Assembly (NCBI RefSeq): GCF_014529705.1 | Contig: NZ_JAANIH010000032.1 | Span: 1 to 64,000 of the forward strand | Source of the DNA: Bradyrhizobium campsiandrae | Lineage (GTDB): Bacteria > Pseudomonadota > Alphaproteobacteria > Rhizobiales > Xanthobacteraceae | Length of the DNA stretch: 64,000 nt | Direction: 5' to 3' | Part shown: positions 8,681 to 17,545 of the stretch, in pieces | How the letters are laid out: the number at the start of each line of letters is the position of its first letter | Numbering within the stretch: the first letter of the stretch is position 1 | Made by a program: the position numbers and the translations under genes | The notes under the pieces: model-generated | The model's database searches: none | The model's input: the letters and a program-made list of their open reading frames with translations, nothing else | Told to the model about the DNA's origin: nothing

Positions 8681-10289
8681 GAAGCTCATTCTCGCCCATT
8701 TCTGGCTGGCGTTTGCGGTGTTCGGCGTCGCGTTGACGCTCGGCGCCTGGCAGATGTTCATTCGCAGCCCGATCGGGACATGGCTCTCCAACCCCGAGCT
8801 CTATTATCGCTCGCTGACCGCGCATGGCACCGTGATGGGCTACGTCTTCCCGACGCTGGTCGCGATGGGGTTCGGCTATGCCATCAGCGAATCTGCGCTG
8901 GAGCAGCGCCTGGTCGGCGTACGCTGGGCCTGGACCGGATTCTGGCTGATCGTCGCCGGCAGCGTCGTGGCGGTGATCCCGATCGCGCTCGGGCGCGCCT
9001 CGGTGCTCTACACGTTCTATCCGCCGCTGATCGGCAATGTGTTCTACTACCTCGGCGTCGTGCTGGTCGTCGTCGGCTCCTGGATCTGGGTTGCTTTGAT
9101 GTCGGTCAACCTGCGGGTCTGGCGCAAGGCCCATCCGGGCGCGCCGGTGCCGCTGGCGATGTTTGCCAATGTCGCGGGCTCCTATCTGTGGGCCTGGACC
9201 GCAGTCGGCGCGGCGCTCGAGCTGCTGCTTCAGATCATCCCGGTCGCAGCGGGGCTGAAAAACACGATCGACGCCGGTCTCGCGCGCATCTTCTTCTCCT
9301 GGACGCTGCACGCCATCGTCTATTTCTGGCTGATGCCGACCTACATCGCCTATTACACGATTGTGCCGCGTGCGATCGGCGGCCGGGTCTATTCCGATAC
9401 CATGGCGCGGATCTCCTTCATCCTGTTCCTGGTGGTGGCGATGCCGATCGGCATGCACCACACTTTTGCCGATCCAATGGTCGGTGCCGGTTTCAAGTTC
9501 ATCCATTCAGCTTTCACCGCGCTGGTGGCGCTGCCGACGTTGCTGACGGTGTTCACGATCTGCGCCTCGGTCGAGATCGCGGCGCGGCTTCGCGGCGGCC
9601 GCGGCCTGTTCGGTTGGATGAGAGCCCTGCCCTGGGACAATCCGATGATGCTGGCGCTGGCGTTCTCGTTCGTCATGCTCGGCTTCGGCGGCGCCGGCGG
9701 TCTCATCAATATGAGCTATCAGCTCGATACCTCGATCCACAACACGCAGTGGATCACCGGCCATTTCCACCTGATCTTCGGTGGCGCCATCGTGATCATG
9801 TATTTTGCCATCGCCTATGATCTGTGGCCGCATTTGACCGGCCGCGAGCTGATCGATGTCAGGTTGATCCGCACCCAGCTCTGGCTGTGGTTCATCGGCA
9901 TGATCGTGACCACCTTCCCGTGGCACTGGGTCGGCATTTTGGGCATGCCCCGCCGCATGGCCTATTTCGACTTCGGCGATCCCGCGATCGCGCCGCAGGC
10001 GCTCTCGGTGACGTTCTCCGCGATCGGCGGCTTCATCCTGCTCACCTCGGGCATCATGTTCATCGTCGTCCTGGCGCGCGGCATGCGTGCGCCTCGGGCC
10101 GACGCCGGCACCTATCGCTTTGCGGTCGCCGTGCACCAGCCGGCAACCGTGCCCGTCGCACTCAACACCCATGCGCTGTGGGTGGCGTTGATGATCGCGC
10201 TCACCATCACCAATTACGGCTATCCGATCCTCAACCTCGCGACCTCTGCGGGAACGTCGGTGCCAGCCGTCTATGTGGGAGCGCAGTGA
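8667..10289 (+). CDS. Cytochrome c oxidase subunit I, ba3 type
   Basis: This heme-copper oxidase core subunit has about 540 residues and at least 12 hydrophobic helices. CuB ligands are seen in WTLHAIVYFWLMP (His plus the covalently linked Tyr) and in the HH pair of GMHHTFADP; heme ligands are in WITGHFHLIFGGA. Overall sequence style and the single-anchor subunit II point to the B family, with high oxygen affinity and reduced proton-pumping channels. GTG 8667 was chosen over longer starts because GGGAGG lies 7 nt upstream. No subunit III or assembly genes are present. Confidence 0.92.
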   Translation: MLVNRKLILAHFWLAFAVFGVALTLGAWQMFIRSPIGTWLSNPELYYRSLTAHGTVMGYVFPTLVAMGFGYAISESALEQRLVGVRWAWTGFWLIVAGSVVAVIPIALGRASVLYTFYPPLIGNVFYYLGVVLVVVGSWIWVALMSVNLRVWRKAHPGAPVPLAMFANVAGSYLWAWTAVGAALELLLQIIPVAAGLKNTIDAGLARIFFSWTLHAIVYFWLMPTYIAYYTIVPRAIGGRVYSDTMARISFILFLVVAMPIGMHHTFADPMVGAGFKFIHSAFTALVALPTLLTVFTICASVEIAARLRGGRGLFGWMRALPWDNPMMLALAFSFVMLGFGGAGGLINMSYQLDTSIHNTQWITGHFHLIFGGAIVIMYFAIAYDLWPHLTGRELIDVRLIRTQLWLWFIGMIVTTFPWHWVGILGMPRRMAYFDFGDPAIAPQALSVTFSAIGGFILLTSGIMFIVVLARGMRAPRADAGTYRFAVAVHQPATVPVALNTHALWVALMIALTITNYGYPILNLATSAGTSVPAVYVGAQ

Positions 10290-11104
10290 TGAGCAGGCGC
10301 GACCTCTTCACTTTCAGCAATCGCCACTTCTCGCTCGGCGTCGGCATCACCGCGGCGATTCTGATCGTGACCGCGATCGCCGGATTCGTCGTGCTGCCTT
10401 TCGCGCAGCCCTGGGTCCAATTCGCCAATGTCTGGGACGCGATCTGCAGCGCCGCCGGCGTGGTGCAACGCGCGGCAAACGTGACGGCGCCACAGCAGGA
10501 AAAACGCCTGTCGGAGGTCGTGCTGACTTCGCACACACTATCACGTCCAAGCCAGGAGGCGATCGGCCGCGGTGCGACGCTGGCGCAGCGCTGCGCGATC
10601 TGCCACGGCCCGACCGGCATCAGCCGCGCGGACTCGCCAAACCTCGCCGGCCAATATGCGGCTGTGATCTACAAGGAGCTGCATGATTTCCGCTCCGGCG
10701 CGCGCACCAACGCCGTGATGTCGCCCTTCGCCCTCAACCTGACCGACGATGAAATCGCCGATCTATCGAACTACTACGCTTATCTGCCGCGGCTGCCCGC
10801 CTACCATCCAACGCCGCAACTGCCCAAGCCCAACATCGTCATCTATGGCGCGCCAGTGCGCGGCATCGCGCCGTGCGGCGCCTGCCATGGCAGCCTCGAC
10901 AACAAGACCGGCAGCCCGTGGCTGGAGGGACAGTCCGAGGCCTACATGAAAGCCCAGCTTCAGGCGTTCGCGGCCGGCGAGCGCCGCAACGATATCAGCC
11001 AGCAGATGCGCAACATCGCCCGCGCGATGACGCCACAGGAGATCGAGGCGGCCGCGGCGTATTACGCCTCGCAGCCGCCGGATGTGGTGAAGGCGGTGGA
11101 TTGA
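10289..11104 (+). CDS. Membrane-anchored diheme cytochrome c
   Basis: This 271-aa protein starts in an overlapping TGATG with subunit I. A hydrophobic helix (about residues 16-38, GVGITAAILIVTAIAGFVV) anchors it. Two c-type domains follow, with CAICH and CGACH heme sites and c4-like LAGQYAAVIYKEL and WLEGQSEAYMKAQL stretches. It closes the oxidase operon and is the best candidate for the immediate electron donor to the CuA subunit. The operon encodes seven c-heme sites in total. Confidence 0.88.
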   Translation: MSRRDLFTFSNRHFSLGVGITAAILIVTAIAGFVVLPFAQPWVQFANVWDAICSAAGVVQRAANVTAPQQEKRLSEVVLTSHTLSRPSQEAIGRGATLAQRCAICHGPTGISRADSPNLAGQYAAVIYKELHDFRSGARTNAVMSPFALNLTDDEIADLSNYYAYLPRLPAYHPTPQLPKPNIVIYGAPVRGIAPCGACHGSLDNKTGSPWLEGQSEAYMKAQLQAFAAGERRNDISQQMRNIARAMTPQEIEAAAAYYASQPPDVVKAVD

Positions 11105-11127
11105 AGTGAATGGTTCGTGCTCCGGAC

Positions 11128-11275
11128 GTAGCGCTGCGCTTCTTCAGCGCTGCGCTGCAGAGCCGGGGCCCATCTATCGAGTGAGGGGTCTGTCGCTATC
11201 GGTCCCGGCTCTGCGTAGCAACGCTAAGGGCGTTGCAGCGCGTCCGGGACACGAGACTACGGGACACGAGACTAC
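11128..11275. repeat. Palindromic intergenic repeat, copy 1
   Basis: Between convergent genes lies a GC-rich element with nested dyads. The main arms are GCAGAGCCGGGGCC (11157-11170) and GGTCCCGGCTCTGC (11201-11214), one mismatch. A second hairpin GCAACGC/GCGTTGC spans 11218-11236. It ends in an exact tandem duplication of the 15-mer GGGACACGAGACTAC (11246-11260 and 11261-11275). A related element is at 24890-24967. It may act as a transcription barrier between the oxidase operon and ratA. Confidence 0.75.
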
Positions 11276-11280
11276 AAGGC

Positions 11281-11763
11281 TTACGTCGACGCCAGCTTCG
11301 GCCGGCCGTAGATCGCATCGGCCCGTTTCTCGAACGCGGTTGAAAACCGCGCGAATGCAGCGTCGAACATCGAGCCCATCAGCAATGCCAGCATGCGGCT
11401 CTTGAATTCGTAGGCGAGAAAGAAGCCGACGTCGCAGACATCGTTGCCGTCCTGCTGGCCTTTCGGCTCGAAGGTCCAGCGGTTTTCGAGGTTGCTGAAC
11501 GGACCTTGCAGATATTCGACCAGAATTTTCAGATTGGCGCGGTCGAGCGTGACGCGGCTGGTGAAGGATTCCCTCACCAGCTTGAACGACACCGTCATGT
11601 CGGCGACCAGCACCTCGGTGCCATCGGGCTTGGCCACGCGCTGACGGATCTTCAGCGCGCTGCACAGCGGCACGAATTCCGGGTAGCGCTCGACATCGGC
11701 GACCAGATCAAACATCTCGGATGCGCTGTGATGGACACGGCGCTTGCTCGAAAATTTGGGCAT
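11281..11763 (-). CDS. ratA: SRPBCC/START-family protein, RatA/COQ10 type
   Basis: This 160-aa protein belongs to the polyketide-cyclase/START superfamily. The opening (PKFSSKRRVHHSASEMFDLVADVERYPEFVPLC, given here in part) and the MTVSFKLVRESFTSRV strand match bacterial RatA and mitochondrial COQ10. COQ10 binds ubiquinone and supports respiration; E. coli RatA was described as a ribosome-association toxin. Next to lipA in alphaproteobacteria the quinone-chaperone role is the more likely one. It starts 6 nt after lipA and is cotranscribed with it. Confidence 0.88.
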   Translation of the reverse strand: MPKFSSKRRVHHSASEMFDLVADVERYPEFVPLCSALKIRQRVAKPDGTEVLVADMTVSFKLVRESFTSRVTLDRANLKILVEYLQGPFSNLENRWTFEPKGQQDGNDVCDVGFFLAYEFKSRMLALLMGSMFDAAFARFSTAFEKRADAIYGRPKLAST

Positions 11764-11769
11764 ATCGGT

Positions 11770-12726
11770 TCAGCGCGCGCTAGCTGCCCGCGCGGCCTTC
11801 AGTCTCGCAAAGTCCTCGCCGGCGTGATGCGACGAACGGGTCAGCGGGCTCGCCGACACCATCAGGAAGCCCTTGGTGTAGGCGACCTTTTCGTAGGAAC
11901 TGAACTCGTCCGGCGGCACGTAGCGCATCACGGCGTGATGCTTGCGGGTCGGCTGGAGATATTGCCCGATGGTCAGGAAGTCGACGTCCGCCGAGCGCAG
12001 ATCGTCCATCACCTGCTGCACCTCGTGGCGCTCCTCGCCGAGGCCAACCATGATGCCGGATTTGGTGAAGATGGTGGGGTCGAGCTCCTTGACCCGCTGC
12101 AGCAGCCGGATCGAGTGGAAATAGCGCGCACCCGGCCGCACCGTCAGATAGCGCGACGGCACGGTCTCGAGATTGTGGTTGAAGACGTCGGGCTTCGCCG
12201 CGACGACGACCTCGAGCGCGCCTTCCTTGCGCAGGAAGTCCGGCGTCAGGATCTCGATCGTGGTCGAGGGACACGCGGAGCGGATGGCGCGGATGGTCTG
12301 GGCGAAATGCTCGGCGCCGCCGTCGGCGAGGTCGTCGCGGTCGACGGAGGTGATGACGACATGGGCAAGACCCAGCTTGGCGACAGCCTCGGCGACGTTC
12401 TGCGGCTCGGCTGCATCCAGCGCGTTGGGCAGGCCGGTCTTGACGTTGCAGAAGGCGCAGGCCCGGGTGCAGGTATCACCCATGATCATGAAGGTCGCGT
12501 GCTTCTTGTCCCAGCACTCGCCGATGTTCGGGCAGCCAGCCTCCTCGCACACCGTGTGCAGGCCGTTGGCGCGCACGATGTTGCGGGTATCGGCATAGCC
12601 GCGGGTGTTGGGCGCGCGCACACGGATCCAGTCCGGCTTCGGCGGCGAAGCGGAGTCTGGGCGGTTCACCTTTTCGGGGTGGCGCGGGCGGAGCGGGTTC
12701 GTGATGGTATCGACAATAACGACCAT
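11770..12726 (-). CDS. lipA: Lipoyl synthase
   Basis: This radical-SAM enzyme inserts two sulfurs into protein-bound octanoate to make lipoate. At 318 aa it has normal length. The auxiliary cluster motif CEEAGCPNIGEC and the radical-SAM motif CTRACAFC are both present, as are the lipoyl-synthase stretches VVITSVDRDDL and SGIMVGLGE. The ATG at 12726 is the only good start and follows a 130-bp gap from the divergent glycosylase gene. The lipA-ratA pair is conserved in the group. Confidence 0.97.
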   Translation of the reverse strand: MVVIVDTITNPLRPRHPEKVNRPDSASPPKPDWIRVRAPNTRGYADTRNIVRANGLHTVCEEAGCPNIGECWDKKHATFMIMGDTCTRACAFCNVKTGLPNALDAAEPQNVAEAVAKLGLAHVVITSVDRDDLADGGAEHFAQTIRAIRSACPSTTIEILTPDFLRKEGALEVVVAAKPDVFNHNLETVPSRYLTVRPGARYFHSIRLLQRVKELDPTIFTKSGIMVGLGEERHEVQQVMDDLRSADVDFLTIGQYLQPTRKHHAVMRYVPPDEFSSYEKVAYTKGFLMVSASPLTRSSHHAGEDFARLKAARAASAR

Positions 12727-12856
12727 GATCTGTCCGGTCTGTTCAGGTCCTACCTAGTCGGTCTGGGGGCCTGCCGCAACCCGGCTCGCGCCGCTTCAGG
12801 GAACATGGCAGATATGGGCAATATCCTGCTCTGTTCTCAGGCGATTCTCACCTCGA

Positions 12857-13459
12857 ATGGCTCCAGTCTCGAAGACTTCCACGCCGCGGCTCGGCAAGGC
12901 CCTGAAGCGCGGCTTTTTCGATCGCGACGTCCGCGAGGTCGCGCCCGACCTGATCGGGGCGACCATGCTGGTCGACGGCGTCGGCGGGATCATCGTCGAA
13001 GTCGAGGCCTATCATCACACCGAGCCAGCGGCACACTCCTATAACGGGCCGACGCCCCGGAACCGGATCATGTTCGGTCCGCCCGGCTTTGCCTATGTCT
13101 ACCGCTCCTACGGCATCCACTGGTGCGTCAACTTCGTCTGCGAGGCGGAAGGCTCGGCGAGTGCGGTCCTGATACGAGCGCTGGAACCGACGCATGGCCT
13201 CGCCGCGATGCGCCGCCGCCGCCATCTGCAGGATGTGCATGCGCTGTGCTCGGGCCCGGGCAAGCTGACCGAGGCCCTCGGGATCACCATCGCGCACAAC
13301 ACCCTGCCCCTCGATCGGCCGCCGTTCGCACTGCATGCGCGGACGGAGGATATCGAGGTCGCGACCGGCATCCGGATCGGCATCACCAAGGCGGTCGAGC
13401 TGCCCTGGCGTTATGGCATCAGGGGCTCGAAGTTCCTGAGCAAGCCGTTTCCGAAATAG
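12857..13459 (+). CDS. mpg: 3-methyladenine DNA glycosylase (AAG/Mpg family)
   Basis: This base-excision repair enzyme removes alkylated purines such as 3-methyladenine. It is 200 aa. Family motifs are GGIIVEVEAYHHTEPAAHSYNG (shown only in part: VEVEAYHH), TPRNRIMFGPPGFAYVYRSYG and LCSGPGKLTEALGI. The catalytic Glu is in the EVEAY motif. It stands alone, divergent from lipA, and ends 2 nt before the convergent valS stop, so no room is left for a terminator. Confidence 0.93.
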   Translation: MAPVSKTSTPRLGKALKRGFFDRDVREVAPDLIGATMLVDGVGGIIVEVEAYHHTEPAAHSYNGPTPRNRIMFGPPGFAYVYRSYGIHWCVNFVCEAEGSASAVLIRALEPTHGLAAMRRRRHLQDVHALCSGPGKLTEALGITIAHNTLPLDRPPFALHARTEDIEVATGIRIGITKAVELPWRYGIRGSKFLSKPFPK

Positions 13460-13461
13460 CC

Positions 13462-16338
13462 TTACGACGCCTGCTTCAGCCGCTCCAACGCCTCCAGCAG
13501 CTTGGCCTTGCGGGCGAGCGCCGCCTCGCGCTTTTCGCGCTCCTCCTCGACGACCTCTTCGGCCGCGTTGGCGACGAATTTCGCGTTCGCCAGCTTGGAC
13601 TCGGCACGCTTGATGTCGGCGTCGGCCTTGCCGATCTCCTTGTCGAGACGCGCACGTTCGGCGGCGAAATCGACCACGCCCTTCAGCGGCAAGGCGGCCA
13701 CCTCGCCGCGCACCAGCAACTGAACCGCACCATCTGGCGCGCGGTCGGCGAAGGAGATGTCGGACAGGCGGGCCATGCGCTTGACGATTTCGGTCCAGCG
13801 CGGCGCGCGCTCCTTCGTCTCGGCCGAGGCGCCCGCGAGCACGAGCTCCGTCAGCGTCGCCGGGGGGATGTTCATCTCGGCGCGCACCGAGCGGATCTGC
13901 GTGACCAGGTCGATCACCCAGCCGATCTCGGCTTCCGCCTTGGGATCGGTGAAATCGGCATGGTCGAAAATCGGCATCACGAACGCGGGCGAGACCAACG
14001 GGTCGGTTGGTCCGGCCGCGGCGGCGAGCACCGCGAGCTGCTCCGGCGTCGGCCCGGATGGCTTCAGCGGCCACGGCGCCAACGCGAGCAAGCCGTCGCG
14101 CTTGGCCGTCACCTCCCACAGCTCTTCGGTGATGAAGGGCATGAAGGGGTGCAGCAGCTTCAGGATCTCGTCGCGTGCCCAGGCAACCATGGCGCGGGTC
14201 TCGTCCTTGGCGGGGCTATCAGGGCCAAGCAGCACGGGCTTGGCGAGCTCGACATACCAGTCGCAATAGACGTTCCAGACGAAGCGATAGATGCTACCTG
14301 CCGCATCGTTGAAGCGATAGGCTTCGATGGCTTCGGTCACCTCGCGCGCGGTGTGCGCGCTCTCATGCGCGATCCAGCGGTTCAGCGTCTCCTTGGCCTT
14401 CGCCGGCTCGAAGCCCTCGGGCACCGCGCAATGATTCATCTCCGCGAAGCGGGAGGCGTTCCACAGCTTGGTCGCGAAATTGCGGTAGCCCTCGACGCGG
14501 CTGGTGGCGAGCTTGATGTCGCGCCCTTGCGCTGCCATCGCGGCCAGCGTGAAGCGCAGCGCGTCGGCACCATATTCGTCAATCAGGTTGAGCGGGTCGA
14601 TGACGTTGCCCTTCGACTTCGACATCTTGGCGCCCTTCTCGTCGCGGACGAGCGCGTGGATGTAGACCGTCGAGAACGGCACCTCCTTCATGAAGTGCAG
14701 GCCCATCATCATCATGCGGGCGACCCAGAAGAAGATGATGTCGAAGCCGGTGACCAGCGCGTTAGTCGGGTAGTAGCGCTGCACCTCGGGCGCGTCTTCC
14801 GGCCAGCCGAGCGTCGAGAACGGCCACAGCGCCGACGAGAACCAGGTATCGAGCACGTCCTCGTCTCGCGTAATGAAGCCTTCGCGCTTGTTGCGGTCGA
14901 GCGCCATCTCACGGCCCTGCTCGGCCGTGATCACTTCCTGCTCGACGTAATAGCCGAGCGCGTGGCTGATCGCCTCCTCCTCGGTCTCGGCGACGAACAC
15001 CTTGCCATCGGGCCCATACCAGGCCGGGATCTGATGGCCCCACCAGAGCTGGCGCGAGATGCACCAGGGTTGGATGTTCTCCATCCACTCGTAATAGGTC
15101 TTTTCCCAGTTCTTCGGCACGAAAGTCGTTTCGCCCGAACGCACCGCCGCGATCGCGGGTTTTGCCAGCGTCTTGGCGTCGACATACCACTGGTCAGTGA
15201 GGTACGGCTCGATCACGCTGCCTGAGCGGTCGCCATGCGGCACCATGTGGGTGTGCGGCTCGATCCGCTCGACGAAGCCGAACGATTCCAGCCGCTCGAC
15301 GATGCGCTTGCGCGCCGCGAAGCGATCGACCTTGTTGAATTCTTCGGCGAACTGCGAGGCGCCTTCCGGCAGATCCTTCAGATAATCCTCGTTGTCGACG
15401 AGGTCGAGGCAGCCTTCCCTGTCGAGCACGCTGATGCGGCGCAGGCCGTGGCGATTGCCGACCTCGAAATCGTTGAAGTCGTGCGCGGGCGTCACCTTGA
15501 CCGCACCCGAGCCCTTCTCGGGATCGGAATATTCGTCGGCGACGATCTTGATCTTGCGGCCGACCAGCGGCAGGACGACGTTCTTGCCGATCAGTTTCTG
15601 ATAGCGCTCGTCCTCGGGATGGACGGCGACCCCGGTATCGCCGAGCATGGTCTCGGGGCGCGTCGTGGCAACCACGATGAAGGTCGAGCGATCCTCTGGG
15701 TCGAACGTCTTGCCCTCGATCGGATAGCGCAGATACCAGAGGTGCCCCTTCACCTCGGTCTGCTGCACTTCGAGATCGGAGATTGCGGTGAGCAGCTTGG
15801 TGTCCCAGTTCACCAGCCGCTTGTCCTTGTAGATCAAGCCGTCGCGATGCAGCTCGACGAACACCTTGACGACGGCCTTCGACAGGCCCTCGTCCATGGT
15901 GAAGCGCTCGCGCGACCAGTCGCAGGAGGCGCCGAGCCGCTTGAGCTGGTTGATGATGGTGTCACCGCTCTCGGCCTTCCACTGCCAGACCCGTTCGAGA
16001 AACTTCTCGCGGCCCATTTCGCGGCGACCGGGCTGCTGGCGCTCCATCAGCTGACGTTCGACCACCATCTGGGTGGCGATGCCGGCATGGTCGGTACCCG
16101 GCTGCCACAGCACGTCGCGGCCGCGCATGCGCTCGAAGCGGCACAGGATGTCCTGCAGCGTGTTGTTGAGGGCGTGGCCCATATGGAGCGAGCCCGTCAC
16201 GTTCGGCGGCGGGATCACGATGGTAAAGGGCGCGGCGTCGCGGCGGTCAGGACGGCCGGCCTTGAAGGCAAGGCTGTCCTCCCACACGACGGACATGCGG
16301 GCTTCGATATCGGCGGGCTGGTAGTTTTTCTCGATCAT
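13462..16338 (-). CDS. valS: Valyl-tRNA synthetase
   Basis: This class I aminoacyl-tRNA synthetase has 958 aa. The HIGH-type motif appears as PPPNVTGSLHMGHAL near residue 45 and the KMSKS loop as KMSKSKGNVIDP. The editing domain (TTRPETMLGDTGVAVHP) lies between them, and the C-terminus is the usual tRNA-binding coiled coil rich in Lys/Glu/Ala. The gene follows popZ on the same strand, 129 nt downstream, in the conserved pcm-tolC-popZ-valS order. Confidence 0.98.
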   Translation of the reverse strand: MIEKNYQPADIEARMSVVWEDSLAFKAGRPDRRDAAPFTIVIPPPNVTGSLHMGHALNNTLQDILCRFERMRGRDVLWQPGTDHAGIATQMVVERQLMERQQPGRREMGREKFLERVWQWKAESGDTIINQLKRLGASCDWSRERFTMDEGLSKAVVKVFVELHRDGLIYKDKRLVNWDTKLLTAISDLEVQQTEVKGHLWYLRYPIEGKTFDPEDRSTFIVVATTRPETMLGDTGVAVHPEDERYQKLIGKNVVLPLVGRKIKIVADEYSDPEKGSGAVKVTPAHDFNDFEVGNRHGLRRISVLDREGCLDLVDNEDYLKDLPEGASQFAEEFNKVDRFAARKRIVERLESFGFVERIEPHTHMVPHGDRSGSVIEPYLTDQWYVDAKTLAKPAIAAVRSGETTFVPKNWEKTYYEWMENIQPWCISRQLWWGHQIPAWYGPDGKVFVAETEEEAISHALGYYVEQEVITAEQGREMALDRNKREGFITRDEDVLDTWFSSALWPFSTLGWPEDAPEVQRYYPTNALVTGFDIIFFWVARMMMMGLHFMKEVPFSTVYIHALVRDEKGAKMSKSKGNVIDPLNLIDEYGADALRFTLAAMAAQGRDIKLATSRVEGYRNFATKLWNASRFAEMNHCAVPEGFEPAKAKETLNRWIAHESAHTAREVTEAIEAYRFNDAAGSIYRFVWNVYCDWYVELAKPVLLGPDSPAKDETRAMVAWARDEILKLLHPFMPFITEELWEVTAKRDGLLALAPWPLKPSGPTPEQLAVLAAAAGPTDPLVSPAFVMPIFDHADFTDPKAEAEIGWVIDLVTQIRSVRAEMNIPPATLTELVLAGASAETKERAPRWTEIVKRMARLSDISFADRAPDGAVQLLVRGEVAALPLKGVVDFAAERARLDKEIGKADADIKRAESKLANAKFVANAAEEVVEEEREKREAALARKAKLLEALERLKQAS

Positions 16339-16467
16339 GGGGCTGCTAGAAAGCCGCGCGCGGGGTTCAAGTCAACGGAAAGCTCAGCGGCAAAAGGGCT
16401 TTCCGGCCCGACCGGCAGACCAAGTATGACACAGGAGCAGGGCTTTATCGGGGCCGCAGGCCCTGGC

Positions 16468-17241
16468 TCAGCGGCCGCCGCGCGAAACCCGCTCGATTTC
16501 AGCCTTCACGATGCGTTCGACGAGGCCCGGCAAGTTATCGTCGAGCCAGGATTTGAGCATCGGGCGCAGCATCTCCTTGACCAGATCCTCCAGCGTCCGT
16601 GCATTGCTGCTGAGCACCGTGTGGGCCAGGGAATTGAAGGCGGATTCGACCGCCGAGACCGTCGACTGGGCCAGGATCGGCTGCTGCGGCGGCAGTGGCG
16701 GCGCATCGTAATCGACCGGCGCGTAGGACGGCGCTGGCGCCGGACGAGGCGGCGGTGCCTCGGCGAATTCGAGATCGTCGCGCGGCTCGACCCTGCGGAA
16801 GCTTGGCGGCGGCGGCGCCGGTGTCGGCGCCGGATCCATCGCCATCTCGTCGGTCAGTTCGAGCACGTCGGGTTCAGGCTCCGGCTCGGGCTCGGGTTCG
16901 GGAGCCCGCACCTCGGGCGTAGGCGTGGCTTCGTCGAGGCCAGCCAGCAGCGCGTCGATATCGTCCTGGTTGTTGGGGCCCGCATCGGCCGCAGGCGCCG
17001 GTGGAGGCGGCGCGGGCTTCGAGGCCGGCGGCGGCGCTGGCTTCTCAGCGGCAGGTTTTGCGGGCGCAACCTTGGATGGTGGAATATCGGCCATCGCCTT
17101 TGGTGTGGGCGCAGCGGGCGCCGGCGCGGGCTTCGCAGCTTCCGCAGGCGGCGGCTTGGCCTCATCATCGGCAATGATGCGCCGGATCGAGGCCAGAATC
17201 TCCTCCATGGAGGGTTCTGTGACCTTTGCAGGCTGCGTCAT
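16468..17241 (-). CDS. popZ: PopZ-like polar organizing protein (DUF2497)
   Basis: PopZ forms a polymeric matrix at the cell pole that tethers the chromosome origin through ParB. The 257-aa protein has the family N-terminal helix (PSMEEILASIRRIIADDEAK), a long Pro/Ala/Glu disordered middle (about residues 30-150) and the C-terminal oligomerisation helices (LEDLVKEMLRPMLKSWLD... followed by LPGLVERIVKAEIERV). I start at the ATG at 17241 (MTQPAK); a start 12 nt upstream is also open. Location beside valS matches other alphaproteobacteria. Confidence 0.9.
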   Translation of the reverse strand: MTQPAKVTEPSMEEILASIRRIIADDEAKPPPAEAAKPAPAPAAPTPKAMADIPPSKVAPAKPAAEKPAPPPASKPAPPPPAPAADAGPNNQDDIDALLAGLDEATPTPEVRAPEPEPEPEPEPDVLELTDEMAMDPAPTPAPPPPSFRRVEPRDDLEFAEAPPPRPAPAPSYAPVDYDAPPLPPQQPILAQSTVSAVESAFNSLAHTVLSSNARTLEDLVKEMLRPMLKSWLDDNLPGLVERIVKAEIERVSRGGR

Positions 17242-17545
17242 CTCCGACTCCACATCATCAACGCCCTCGCATGCGTTGTTTTACACCAAGCACGACAGGA
17301 TTGGCCGGTTCCGGATGTGCGCCCCGACATTTTCATCGCGGCAGCCAGACTTGTCCCCAGATCACGACGCAAAAGTGAGGCGGCGCGCCCCTGCCCCGTC
17401 ACTCAAGCACGACGCATGCAACATCGAATGCGGGACGAATCGACCCGCACCTTCTTGCCAAGGCTATGTCAGGGATTTTGACGATTGCAAGCAAAGCGCC
17501 GGTCGGCCTCGGCTGTTTGCGAGGTCGACCGGAAGACTACGGCAA
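17242..17545 (-). other. Intergenic region tolC-popZ
   Basis: About 300 bp lie between the tolC stop and the popZ start. The stretch should hold the popZ-valS promoter. I see no reading frame with coding character, no clear hairpin followed by a T-run and no convincing -35/-10 pair. Confidence 0.4.

Noticed and set aside
13123..15225. A 700-codon plus-strand frame opposite valS
   Set aside because: It is a mirror of valS codons with no hydrophobic core or motifs and begins inside the glycosylase gene in another frame.
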